Shown here: piece after piece, positions 46,420-57,516 of the stretch
How positions within the stretch are numbered: position 1 is the stretch's first letter
How the letters are laid out: the number at the start of each line of letters is the position of its first letter
Origin: Angiostrongylus vasorum
Lineage: Eukaryota; Nematoda; Chromadorea; Rhabditida; Metastrongylidae
Length of the DNA: 64,000 bases
Reading direction: 5' to 3'
Assembly (NCBI GenBank): GCA_018806985.1
Contig: JADANN010000063.1
Coordinates: 434,001-498,000, forward strand
The notes under the pieces: model-generated
Databases searched by the model: none
Seen by the model: the letters and a program-made list of their open reading frames with translations, nothing else
Told to the model about the DNA's origin: nothing
Translations under genes and position numbers: made by a program

Positions 46420-47270
46420 TAGACTATGAATATCATTGTTGTGAACACTGCAACTAAACAAGAGGCACTAACAGTTATTTTTCAACGTTTAGTGGTTGGT
46501 CTTATTTGCTTCATCTCCTTGTTAAAGTCTTCAAGCACTTATCAGTACTGTTCTTCAACACCTGACCGTGAACCAGATCACGACTACTTCGTTGACTATA
46601 GCGGACGGTCAAATGATCTTCCCGTCCTAGTATGGAATCGATGATATCGATTAGTATGGAGGGTGCGTGTCGATGTCCACCTTTATTTGCGGTGTCTTCT
46701 CGGCTGGAAGCTGTTTGACAGGGACGTATGTCAGGTATGCATCAATAAAATACGTTTTCTGGTAGTAAATATGTTCCCACATTTAAAATATAACTGGTTT
46801 CACACAGTTGCAGTCGATTTGCTTTCATATCTTCCCGTGATATTTGTCGACAAATCACCAGCTGACAGGAAATGATTCTCATCCGTACAGCCTTTTCTGG
46901 AATTTCTACTTTCTTAGCCGCTTTCAAGCTTGCATCATTTCTGTTGTGCTTTCAGGATTCGGTACGTATGTGGAGATGATGACACCGAACGAGAAAGCGA
47001 TCCATAGGAGAGCGTCATGGTCTAACGGTTCCTCCACCTATTTGACGTATCCTCTACAAACGATCTAGTTTGTTTATATTTTTTGCCTTCTTATGGATTT
47101 TTTTATCCACCAGATTATTCCACATATTTCTTAATTATCTTCGGTTTTACTTATGCGCTAATATTTTGTCTGTGTCTTTCTCATTTCATTAGGGATTTTT
47201 CTCGGTTATGTGAAAGTCGACAGACGTCTGTGTTCGTCTTTCCATTCATCAGTGATCGCACAGCTTAAAA
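46420..47270 (+). other. Possible exons of a small Cys-rich or membrane protein, not resolved
   Basis: 46655-46734 has an acceptor TCGATTAG and a donor GTATGC and encodes YGGCVSMSTFICGVFSAGSC. 46966 onward, after GCTTTCAG, encodes FGTYVEMMTPNEKAIHRR to a stop at 47066. I could not join these in one consistent frame, so I make no functional claim. Confidence 0.25.
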
Positions 47271-47289
47271 AATCCAGTGTATTCTTAAT

Positions 47290-47363
47290 TTATATGTTCT
47301 TATGAAGTGATCTTGTTAAGCTAGTGCGAGGTTGGCATAAGTTGTCGTTTTTGCTGTTGTTGC

Positions 47364-47436
<73 letters not shown>

Positions 47437-47520
47437 GGTGTTGCTTTTGTCGTTGTTGTTGTCGTTGGTCAATGACTGACGTTTCGGCGATTTCGCCTAC
47501 TTCAGAGGTGTGTTGTTATG
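47290..47520 (-). mobile_element. Hammerhead-like element with (CAA)n tail, reverse orientation
   Basis: Minus strand: CTGAAGT, GGCGAAATCGCC, GAAACGTC (47516-47475), then a long CAA tract (47455-47345, TTG on the plus strand), then the block ending near TCACTTCATAAGAAC. This is the same order as at 32.28 and 33.17 kb. The core base after CTGAAG is T, so this copy should be inactive. Confidence 0.6.
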
Positions 47521-47795
47521 AGTGGGACCACTAATGCATTATTGTCAGTGTCCTTTCTGTGATATTATTGTTAGCTGAAGACCACTGTAATGTATACGTT
47601 TGAAGTTGTTTTTTTTTGCGGCATAAAGTGTTTTTCACCGCTCGAAGTTATCTTCTACTTTCCATTTGATGTTTCTTCACTTGTAATACTTCTGCTTGTA
47701 AATTCACCAACGCTTTTAGAAGAACTGCCACTTGCTAAAGGTTATACACCATCATGAGTTTAATTTTTCAATTTTAAAGAAAAATACGAAGTGAT

Positions 47796-49032
47796 ATGGA
47801 AGTGGATCGTGTGGAAGTCCGTTTATTGTTCTTTGCCAAGGCTCGGGAACTAATGGAATGTGAGGAAAAGCTGGTCTACTTACCCAAAACCACTACGTAT
47901 AAGGCACTCAAGCACTTGATTTTCCATGAGGTACGTCTTCCATTCATATTCCTTCAGGGGTCGACAACTTTGTGAATGTAACAGCATGAACTGTCCGTTA
48001 GTGTATCGAACATCTGCGTCCCTGCAAATGCTTCACTTAATGGTAATGCATATAAGCTTGTTTATAGGCTTCCCTAAGAACCTTAGCTAAAGCGAAGCTA
48101 TTATACTAGTATAAGCTCGGTATTTGGGTCATTAACGGAAATGTTTGAAAGGTAGCAGATAGTCGAGAATTCCTTACAATGAATGGTTCATAAATGATGA
48201 CCCTGTAAACGACTCAAGTCAGTTCACATTATCTTCAGCTTACAACTAAACACTATTACATTGTCAATAGATGGCTTCTTTCCTTTAGAAATAGGTTTAA
48301 GTAAATTTAAGTCCAGTTTTTTAGTTTCGTCATCTTAATGAGCCAGGTCAAATTGGTTTTTATCAACGAATTGTTATCCCACAGTTGACATCGGCTCCCT
48401 GTATGTTGGATGAACCCGTTCCTATTTTATCTCGATGTTCTGTTACTTACTTCGATACTTGGATGGCCCATCATTATTGGTTGTGTGGGCCCCAACGTAA
48501 TCTCCATTTTTTCGGAGTTTTGCCGATTTAGGCACTGTGGTTCCCTGGAATCCCGAGGTCAGTCTAGCCAAAGTCTGCCCCCAGTCGTAACCACTATAGC
48601 TAGTCGCAGCCCATGTTCTACTGGAAAAAAAAATTACTAAGGAATAATCTTGTTGGCAGTATGTAGCAAGTGTGTAGAAGATTAGTATTCTCGTAAAGAA
48701 TTGAATGATTTCCGCCAGTTATGCTTACGACCAAAGCTTTAATATTGCGAAACTTTCCTTTGGAAGCATCGTATGTGTAATTTCTATGGTGTTTAGATGT
48801 GCACTGAACTCGCCAGCATTGAATATGCATGCGCTTTGGCTGTCGATCTTAAGTTAGTGACATTTTCATATACACATTATGGTGGTCATTCTTTCTCTTC
48901 TACCTTTTACTTACTTGTTCGATTATTATAAATAAATGGCAATAATTATTAAGGTACGTTCGCGACGGCGATGAGATCCACCTACTTCACAGCAGTCAGA
49001 TTGCTGTAATGCCACCCCTTTGCGCAGGATAA
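47796..49032 (+). CDS. MOCS2A: Molybdopterin synthase small subunit (MOCS2A/MoaD)
   Basis: Three exons: 47796-47930, 48797-48852, 48954-49032. Phases join exactly (0, then 2) and give 89 residues, the usual family length (human MOCS2A has 88). Exon 1 encodes MEVDRVEVRLLFFAKARELM and a KTTTYKALKHLI helix, the ubiquitin-like beta-grasp start of MoaD. Exon 2 encodes CALAVDLK, and exon 3 YVRDGDEIHLL with PP near the end, matching the RDGDEVALIPP zone. MoaD carries a thiocarboxylate on its C-terminal Gly and donates sulfur to precursor Z in the MOCS2A/MOCS2B complex during molybdenum cofactor synthesis in the cytosol. Odd point: the protein ends LCAG instead of the usual SGG, so the terminal Gly is kept but the one before is Ala. 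No MOCS2B frame is seen nearby. Intron 1 holds a family 3 insertion. The upstream flank has no clear spliced-leader acceptor. Confidence 0.93.
48442..48618 (-). mobile_element. Family 3 copy, 5'-truncated
   Basis: In intron 1 of MOCS2A. The minus-strand end CCATCCAAG, TATCGAAGTAAGTAAC matches the RTE tail. The 5' half of the element is missing, as expected for an incomplete retroposition. Confidence 0.85.
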
Positions 49033-51529
49033 CATATCTTCGAATAGCTTCCAAAGCTTATAAGGCGAATTGCTTTCCAGTTGTTTTTTTATTTTCAAGT
49101 CTTCCCCAGAGTTTTTAGGATTTTATTTGTGAATATGTTATTCCTGTGAAATATATGTTTTGCTTCTGTTGAATGTGGCTAGTTACCAAGCAGATTTCAA
49201 ATATAGCTTCTTTATAAAGCGGTGTTTATTGGGTTTGTGAACATTCAACACTTTCGACTTATTTTATGGAATATTACCTCAAAATAGTTTGACCATTTAC
49301 TGTTTGCAATAGTCGTAGTTACTGGTGGCAGCAGTCTTGTAGTATACGAACGGAGCGTTACACTTTGAAGACTTAGAATTTATAGCAATCTCATCTCCAG
49401 TCTCAAAAAAATGTCACGGTATACTTTGGTTTTAATGCATACCTGGCTTAAAATGTTCTGGCGTTTCTACCTTAACTTTCCCAGCTCATAGTGAACTTCA
49501 TCCGATAGCGCAGAAACCACTAGAATCTGCAGACGTTTGACAATAAACTGCAGGTTCTTCTATCACACTTAAATTTACTTCTTTTTACAGAAGTCGTTTT
49601 TTCATTTAAACTTGTATCTCGGTTCTTGGGCAGAGGGCATGTTGGATAAGCTAGATTTCGCCGAACAGAATAGCCCAAGTGCGCTGTTGATGTTAGCTTT
49701 TGTCACGCTTATGTTAACATTTCGATTTCTTTACTACGTTGATGTTTTTCCTATTTGAGAATTTTAAACGTTTAGAATAAAGGTAATCCTTTAGAGGAAT
49801 CGTATGGGCCCACAGAATAATAACGAGAAACGTTTTCATTAGGTCTTAGGTCCTAACGTAGTCTAGCTCTTGAAAATTTACCTGGTGCTACTGAAATGCT
49901 AGTACCATGACGATTATCTGGAAAAGCTGCAGCAACGTCGTTGTAATGGAGTCAAAGTGACGTTTCAGTCCATGGATCCATGGACATCCATGAGCCAGAA
50001 GGACTGGAGGTAAGGTCATTAACAGATTGTTATTTAAAAAAAACTTGCCGAAGCGATAACAAGCTGTTCCTAAAATTTGAAGAATGTAATCCATTTTTTT
50101 GTTAGCAGACACATGGAACGAGACATAATTTGCCGTTTGCGATATGAAATGGAACTTAACTCTGGACTTTCTTTCCACTAAACAGGTGACTTGACTTCCA
50201 TACGCATTTTATTACTAGCTCCCATCTTTTTTTTTAAATGGTCTTCGTTTCCCCTATGAGTTTTATGTCTATCCCTCCATGTTTATGGGACATTTCGAAC
50301 TCTTGTCTGTGGCGAGAAATAAAAGGACGTCCACCATCTAAACATGGTGGTGTCGATCGCTAGGATAACTCGTTTTGCTGCATATAAGGTATGTCTAGCT
50401 AAGCGACCATTTCAGAAATTAGCCAAGACTCATTAAATTAAACAGCAAATATTGATATCACAATTAAGCGGACAGGATGTAGAGTTTTTCTGGCATATTC
50501 ACCAGATTAGGGTTGTTGGGCTCCTATTTCGTGACATTTGGGCGATATCACTAGGAAATTTAAATTATATACCGCAATTAATAAGGCTGCTATTTTTGTG
50601 AGGCTTTTACAGTTCATTCGTTTTTTCCACACACCGCTCTTCTAGCAAATTGCAGGCCTCTTTTTTTTGTGCTACGTCAAAGGTGGTTTTTTCTTCGTTT
50701 CGCACCATCCAGTACGTGCCTGGAAGTTGTCGTGAAACCTCGCCAAATGGTTGTAAAGCTATCGTATTTTTAAAATTTTGTAAAGTATAATGAAGTCAAT
50801 AAGTAAAGGTGTTCTGCCAAAGCACTACATTAGCGCGACCGACGTGCCAGAACAGCATAATCCATCACTGAAGAGGTTGCGAAGAGTCATTTTCCAAAAT
50901 GTAAATTGTATAATAGTATATGGTATCAAAACTGTACAGCAAACGGATTCTTACTGCAGCAAAGATAGTTTCTTTAACGAGCCAAAGAAGACATGTGCAT
51001 GATGCTCATGAACCTATATGACCTCGTATCATTTATTCGGGATCATATGTTGACGAAGTGCAGGGTAACCTTATCTAGTATGGGTGATCAGCAGAAGATG
51101 GTGGCTTCGGGATCTGGCTGTATAATCACTGCGCTCTGTAAACGTTCTAATTAGAGTCAGCCCTTACACACATTGACCCCCTATGGAAAAAGCACAAGCT
51201 CATCAACGACTTCTGGCGCACTGAGCACTCCATTCTCTCCCTAGAGTCAACAAAGCAATGCAAATACTGTCTGCTCTTATATTTAAAGACATCCAACTAC
51301 AAACAATATTTGGCAATATCGAATAGGAAACCAATGATTTTCAACCGAGTATTACATCTTTCTTGTTTGAGAATTCTATAACACTACTATAGGCAATTTT
51401 TTTGACTTTACCGTCAGGTTGCTCTTCACTTCTAGCTGCTCGGCTGTGTATATTCATATCTAGGGGCCAAACTCCCTATTGTATTATTTACTTCTCAATT
51501 TCTTAATAGAAATTTCTAACGTTCTTCAA
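49033..51529. other. No gene established
   Basis: 3' flank of MOCS2A and unique AT-rich sequence. A possible first exon is at 50790-50900 (ATG, SISKGVLPKHYISATD, with a GTAAAT donor after CAAAAT), but no partner exon is found. Confidence 0.4.
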
Positions 51530-51885
51530 AACGATTTACCGCCTCATCGTGGCTGGGAGGTGTTCCTGGGTGTCAGGCTGCGTTATACAGCGGGGAGATT
51601 CATCCTCTGGCAAGGTCTCCTAGGCTGAGAAGGAATGCAGCGTTTCCACCAGTAAGCCTAGCTAAGAGTAAACCAATACCAGGATCCACCACTGTCCTGG
51701 TATCAAAGTGGCATAGTGGCAAATCTCTCACTGATTCACAAGGGCTGCGACTGCCTTTCGTAGTGACGACCTGGAGCAGACGTGGGCCAGACTGACCTCG
51801 GGATTTCAAGGAACCACAGTAGCTTGACCAGCAAATTTCCGAAAAATGGAGATTATGCTGAGGCTTGTACAACCAGTGAGGACGG
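51530..51885 (+). mobile_element. Family 3 copy
   Basis: The only forward copy. It begins near CCTCATCGTGGCTGGGAGG and ends ACAACCAGTGAGGACG, where the RTE-like tail breaks off into the flank of locus copy 3. Confidence 0.8.
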
Positions 51886-52597
51886 ATCGTTCAGCTACGA
51901 AAGTGCTGCAAAAATCTCTTCGGAATTCCATTTATTATTCACATACATTTCACAAGATAATGAAAAAATATTAACATAAACGGGTGATGAAACAAAAATG
52001 CCTCACAAATAATAGAATTTAGGTTTCTTTTACATGAATATTAAACCGTATAACTTCTATTCAACACTGAAGTTCCAAAAGAGAACAGTCAGATAACAGA
52101 CATTTTTGACAGTAAGAGCAAAGCAACGGACGCTGTATGCTACAGACATGCCAGTGCGAACTCAATATGTTAGGCGATAAAGGAAAAGTACAAAAAAAAG
52201 ACGAAAAAACTCGGAAAGCTTACTATGTTGACCGTACAAAAAGTAGCTTGAAGACTGTGGAAGCGAATGGTTTTGAAAACAAACTGTTCGGAGGACTAGA
52301 AATGCTGTATGAAAACGCGACAAGCAATACGAAAATGAAAGAGGAAATGACAAACGACGGACGTTTGTGATGGAAATGGTAGCGCAGTTGTGAAGCAAAT
52401 TGCGTCCCCAAATAAGAAATTGTAAAATAACAATTATTTAAGATCCATTCACCACTTACGGGCTGCTGAAGCGATGGAAAAAATTTGGCTCGTCACACAT
52501 CAAATCATTCCGAAACAAATTCGTTTCTCATGTCGCGTAGCATGGATCCAAATGAGGCGATGTTCGATATTTTACAACCTCTTGACGTACCAATAAT

Positions 52598-53129
52598 TTA
52601 AAAAGTAAAAGAGGACCTTACAAGAGCTTTACCGTAGATGTATATATGCAGCAGAAAGTTGACAACGAATGAGAGGTGCATTTGCAGCCAGCTGGTCCTT
52701 TTCGGGACAAACACCTGGAGATTACGGAAAAGAGAATTCATTCGGTCCAGCAAGTAATACAGTGGCAATTCGAATGATATTGTGTCGGATAAGCTTGATA
52801 CATGGACCCAAAAAAACTTTTCTTCCTTACCGTGAATCTGGAATCCAGATATAGAATGCTCTTGCTTAGTGCGGTTCAGATACAGCGCTTCCGAATCTAG
52901 TCTGTGAGCTGAGATTTGAAATTTAACAGAATCTGTCGCCTCCGCAGAAAGATTGGTCATGTCACGTTAACCATGATCTAATATTGCAGCTGAGAAGCAT
53001 AAAGGAAATTAAAAGGAAGTAGATATGAAAACTTCCCTTATTTTAACCTTAACCGTCTTTTGGCAGGAGCTTCTTTGCTTCTTCTATTCCGAACTGTACA
53101 ACATCCTCCAAAACGAGATTGTCTTTCAT
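52598..53129 (-). CDS. Diverged copy 3 of the triplicated locus, probable gene or recent pseudogene
   Basis: A first exon-like tract at 53129-53054 starts at ATG and encodes MKDNLVLEDVVQFGIEEAKK. The copy at 31.6 kb keeps KDDFVLEEAV of it. A second frame, 52960-52598, contains AEATDSVKFQISAHRLDS, which aligns with the ETADSSRSQIPMNGMDS tract of the intact copy. After that it departs from the acidic repeats and ends in a hydrophobic stretch. I cannot connect the two tracts with certain splice sites. Function unknown. Confidence 0.35.
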
Positions 53130-53159
53130 TCCACGTTGACTATATCAAGTACCTTTCAA

Positions 53160-54285
53160 TAAATAATCATTAAAGTAGCGGTATTGACTAAAACTTTTTT
53201 CAAATATTATCAGACAATCTTATTCATGAAAGCTTACTTCAAGGATCCAAGCAGTGCTTTAAACCATGGTCTCGACGACCACAGCGTGCCCGACACACGG
53301 AAATTTTAGATAAATGACTTCGTAGAGAAAGTTTAGGACATTTTAGACTCCAAATCTGAAACTTGTATTATATGATGACAAATTGGCAACTAGAAGATAA
53401 GATGTTGGGCGACCCTTAGTAAAAAAAATCAGACAAAAAACCAGTTCTTATAAACCAAATAACACTCACTAAACAAGCCTACTGTTTAGCATCCATCGAG
53501 GGGTAGATGTCGGTTTAGCGAACAGGATGATTACATATCTGAGGTCGAATTCTCCTGCATATCTTTGAAGGACGAATGACCTGCAAAGGATTGAATGACT
53601 TTGCAATTACATAAGGAATGCGCTATCGTTAAGAAGATTAGGAAGAATAAGATCATGGAAGAGATTAAGGAGACAAAGTGGAAGTACTGTGAAGAGCCAG
53701 AAAACTTGCTTCTTTCGACGAAATTTGATGGAAATGGCTACCCCTTCTTATAGGGCTAGTAGTAGACGTTCGAATGATCATCCTATTACACTAAATACAA
53801 GGAACCCCGCCATAGTCAACTGCTCTACATCTACATGCCATCAACAGAGAAAGATAGTCAACAATTTGAGTAATGTTCTACATTGTTATGTTTCAGTGTA
53901 TAACAACAATAATAACATATAATAAGTATGACAGGTACAGGTGGGTACACCGGATATTACTTGCCAAAATGAACAACTAGGTGTCATGAACGAATTTAAA
54001 GCCACCAAAGCAATGCCTGCGAAACTTTGACGTGCAAATTAAATTGATGATGAAGGGATAGTGCTAGAGAGTGTATGGAAAGGAATTCGAGGCGAAGTAC
54101 CGGAATTCAGATGTCCTGTGGAAGGACGTATGGTGATAGGTGTTCATTTCCTTAAAATAATAACTTAAGACCAAATAATGTTTGACTTTCATTTGCTGCT
54201 TGTTGTTTTTTTCATGGTAGGGTGCATGTCAAATATTGTACTACCAAAACGATGTTGAAATAGTGCGCAAAATTTTTTGAAGCAT
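53160..54285. other. No established gene
   Basis: Unique sequence apart from the short frame at 53595. Nothing else is supported. Confidence 0.4.
53595..53753 (+). CDS. Short open frame, 52 codons, unrecognised
   Basis: ATG to TAG. It encodes a Lys-rich start (CAIVKKIRKNKIMEEIKETK), then WKYCEEPENLLLSTKFDGNG and YPFL. Composition is protein-like, but there is no family match and no clear splice context. It may be a terminal exon or chance. Confidence 0.2.
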   Translation: MTLQLHKECAIVKKIRKNKIMEEIKETKWKYCEEPENLLLSTKFDGNGYPFL

Positions 54286-54290
54286 TCTGC

Positions 54291-54655
54291 ATACTTACTT
54301 AGTTGGATAGTTGGACCGCCTCTTCTCACCAGTTGTGCGGGCCCCTAGCACAATCTCCACTTTTCGGGGTTTTGCTGGCTCAGTAATTGTGTTTCCCTGC
54401 AGTCCGGAGGACAGTCTAACCAAAGTCTGCTCCAGATCGTCACCACCACAGGCAGTCGTTGCTTTTGTGCATCAGAGGGAGATTTGCCATCATGTGCCTA
54501 GTTTAATAAGAGGAGGGTGTTGCACCCCGTTATTGGTTTACTCTTAGCTGGGATTCCTGTTGGAAACGTCGTACTCCTTCCTAGCCCTGCTATACATCGC
54601 ATCCTGACACCCAGGAACATCTCCCAGCCACGATGAGGCGGTAAAGCGTTAGGAG
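54291..54655 (-). mobile_element. Family 3 copy
   Basis: Nearly full length. The minus strand begins near CCTCATCGTGGCTGGGAGAT and ends with ACCAGTGAGAAGAGG and an AACTAAGTAAGTATG tail, matching the RTE end. Confidence 0.85.
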
Positions 54656-54663
54656 GGCACATT

Positions 54664-54739
<76 letters not shown>
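54664..54739. repeat. (AT)n microsatellite
   Basis: About 38 uninterrupted AT or TA dinucleotides between a family 3 copy and a SINE-2 copy. Its true length may differ from the assembled length. Confidence 0.97.
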
Positions 54740-54742
<3 letters not shown>

Positions 54743-54895
54743 GATAAAAAAGGACAAATCTTTCGGCACTGATCAATCCTGAAGGATGCGTCATGCATTC
54801 GACTTCATTAAATATCGTTGGAGGTGGTTGAATGCATATCTGGCGTTTACAATGACTCGTGGTGGCTTACCGATGTATCGAGCCAGTGCTACTGA
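54739..54895 (-). mobile_element. SINE-2 copy, 5'-truncated
   Basis: The tail side is intact (AAAGGATAAAAAAGGAC, plus strand). It stops at GAGCCAGTGCTAC, before the tRNA-like head. Confidence 0.8.
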
Positions 54896-54969
54896 CTGAT
54901 GACTCATCAACCATATACCACTATAATCAGCTGTTCTAATCTTCCTCATTGGAATGCATGTAAAAAAGC

Positions 54970-55005
54970 AGCTCTGAAGAAGGCGATACTGCCGAAACGT
55001 CAGCT
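54970..55005 (+). ncRNA. Hammerhead-ribozyme-like motif, best-preserved plus-strand copy
   Basis: AGCT, core CTGAAGA, A, helix II GGC-GATACT-GCC, GAAACGTC, AGCT. Helix I pairs over four bases (AGCT with AGCT), helix II over three, and helix III is the ACGT palindrome. The predicted cut is after the C of GTC (55001). Confidence 0.55.
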
Positions 55006-55299
55006 AATGTTGTATTCTATTGTGTTTTTCTATAGAAGTGAATATATGCTGTTTAACAACCCCGCAATTGCTGGACAAGAAAACTATGCATTTTGCTGTT
55101 TTGTTCCTTTACTAAGTCTTCTAGTTATTTGACGTAGACGAGTCGCACAGAGTAATCATGGGCCAGGCATGTGCCTGCCTAAGGAAAAGGAAAACGAGCC
55201 CGAGGTATGGTGCTAAGTCTGGAGTGATCAGAGAGCACTTCTCCACGCGATTGGTTTCCTGATTTTTGGGATTTTTCCAAAGTATTTCAACAGTAGAGC

Positions 55300-55440
55300 C
55301 GCAATATTGCTGAGATATTGGCGAAATTTTGGACCGCTGGTATCTGCAGTGGGCCGAACATGCTATTACCTTTTTCGGGGTTAAAGCGTTCACTACCACA
55401 CCATGAGTGTCCTTCGTTTCGCCTGTCTCTCAGTCGTGGT
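55300..55440 (-). mobile_element. SINE-1 copy
   Basis: Reverse copy, diverged, body only, ending at CTGTCTCTCAG. Confidence 0.8.
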
Positions 55441-55800
55441 ATAGACCTTTAGGCACTATTAGCAAAAAAATTGACGACATTCTTTCAAGAGTTTTTCACG
55501 AAGATTTTTTAGATTCCTGTGTGAAGATACTGAGTTCTACCTCAAGATTTTTTTCCGCTATCTTTTTTGTTCCCTATGCGGACGCGTACCTGTTGAAATG
55601 TTTTGCCCGACTTTACGTTGTCAAACTACGAGCTCCTGCACACGGAGCAAAGTGGCCCACCCGTTTTGCCACTATATTCGTCCCCGTATGCTTCATAAGA
55701 GATTAGGTATACCGTACCCAAAATCATGCAATTGCCGTCGCTACTATTACGACAAATTGTGGAAAACTGTGTTTCGCACAAGCAGTCATACAATTGGTTA
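55441..55800 (+). repeat. Repeat family 5 copy
   Basis: Shares with 61790-62160 (inverted) the blocks TCAAGAGTTTTTC, TTCCCTATGCG followed by ACCTG, CACTATATTCGTCCC and TTAGGTATACCGTACC. No reading frame is recognised. It is known only as this inverted pair around the nuclear receptor gene. Confidence 0.65.
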
Positions 55801-56149
55801 CGACCTAGCTGGTGACTGAAAGTGTTCGGTGGTATTTCAACCACGGTTACAAAATTCTCTAGAAAGGGCCTTTTTATGCAACGTTTTATACCTGCGATTA
55901 TTTTATCGGAAAGGAACGGCAGGGTAAATAGGAACTATTTCTCGCTAGAGATATCGTTTGAGGCCATAGTTTTTCCTCTAAACCTATCCCTAGCAGCTAC
56001 AGTTTCGTTGCCATTGTAAAGAGCTATTTGCCGAGACAATTTAAGGGATTTCCCTTTCTGCACCCTGATGGCTGTTCGAAACATCACAAGCGCCCTTTAT
56101 GTGTGTGAGGAGTAAGAGGAGAGATAATGAACCAGTATGCTGCTTCTGC

Positions 56150-56433
56150 TAGAGCTCGTTTAGCCCAATAGTTGGAAGTGCGCTGCAACACACACGGGAA
56201 CGACTTCCGCGCTCCAGACTCACCATACCGTCCATCCCCCCAGGGTCGGCAAATTGGTACCAGACTTGCTTGGGCGGATAGGAGCACTGGTTCGATACAT
56301 AGGTAGGCCACCGCGATTCACTGTAAAGGGCAGATTTGCATTCAATCACCTCCAAACGATGTTTAGTGAAGTCGAATACATTGCGCATCACTCAGGGATT
56401 CATCGACGCCCAGAGCTCTTCCCCTTTACCCGT
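56150..56433 (+). mobile_element. SINE-2 copy
   Basis: Forward copy with a degraded head (TTTAGCCCAATAGTTGG) and a recognisable body (GGTACCAGACTTGCTTGG) and tail (CCAGAGCTCTTCCCC). Confidence 0.8.
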
Positions 56434-56554
56434 TCAATGCGAAGCTGAAATGCAGTGGTCTTCCTGCCAGACACCCTCTGTTTCAGTGGTGTTTCTTGAA
56501 AAGATGACCATCTCGGTAGGAAAAAAATGAGAGACTACTGAGAAATTCAACCAC

Positions 56555-56810
56555 AGGGATGCTGAGATATTTGAAAAACTTCGGACCGCAGGTGTCTTCG
56601 GTGGTGAACGAACGCTCTATCACCGTTTCGGAGCTAACACGTTCACCACGACACCATGCAGGTCCTTCGTTTCGCCTGTCTATCACTGCCATCAGCAATC
56701 AGCCGTCAAGATGATTGATCTGCGGAGCCCAAATCGGCGTTGAACCTGTTTAAGCTGAGGCTGTTGTTGAAATCACAATGTTAACTTTGCATTTGCTGTC
56801 TACTATAATT
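56555..56810 (-). mobile_element. SINE-1 copy with the full spacer
   Basis: Reverse copy that includes the same spacer as the satellite unit (GGAGCCCAAATCGGCGTTGA). This shows the ~310-bp unit exists outside the array. Confidence 0.85.
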
Positions 56811-57516
56811 GTCGAATGTAGCAAATAAAAAACTTAACATTACTAAGAAATTGTCAAAAGTGTTTTTATCGGAGCAAGAAACTTTACTATACACTACAAT
56901 GTAAAGCTGAAATGCCTTGGTCTTCCTGCCAAACACATTCTCCTTTAGCGTTTGTAGATGGTCAAAGTCTTCTGTTACCGTGAAGGTTGCGCTAGCAGTC
57001 TACTTCAGCATTTTTTTCTAGTATGGGTCCGTTCCTTCCTTAAAAGAGTTGAGTAAAATGACGTAACTTTTCCAACCAGCATACGCTTCTTCAAGGGCAG
57101 TGATGAGAATTTCTACTCGGCAAGTGGAGGTCATCAATGCAATGTTTAGTAGTTTCACGCTGAAGTTTTTGTTGATCGTTTGTATTCCAGAGCAAGAGAA
57201 ATTTGAGACTACTGTTGTATGTCATTTACCTACATGAGCCCTATGTATCCAGTGAAGGAAGATAACAGCAATATTGTATGTGAAAAGTGTTTTTGTTGCA
57301 ACATGACACAATAGAATGGTCACAGAGGCGATACAGCAAGATCAGCTTGTTGGAATGATGAATGCGAGTTGAGATTTCTCTCTTTAAACATCCTTCCAAT
57401 CAAAATATAATTTGCGTGTCCACAAAGCAATTGCCGAACATTCGTTTTGTTTTTCCCGAATTTTTTCAGTTCATTCGATTGCATCATTAAAATACGAATT
57501 TCTACAAGGATATCAT

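Noticed and set aside
47290..47472. Asn-rich open frame on the minus strand
   Set aside because: Produced by the CAA/TTG microsatellite and not protein coding.
54664..54739. AT run as a possible origin or cruciform regulatory site
   Set aside because: It is a plain dinucleotide microsatellite between two transposon copies. There is no evidence for function.
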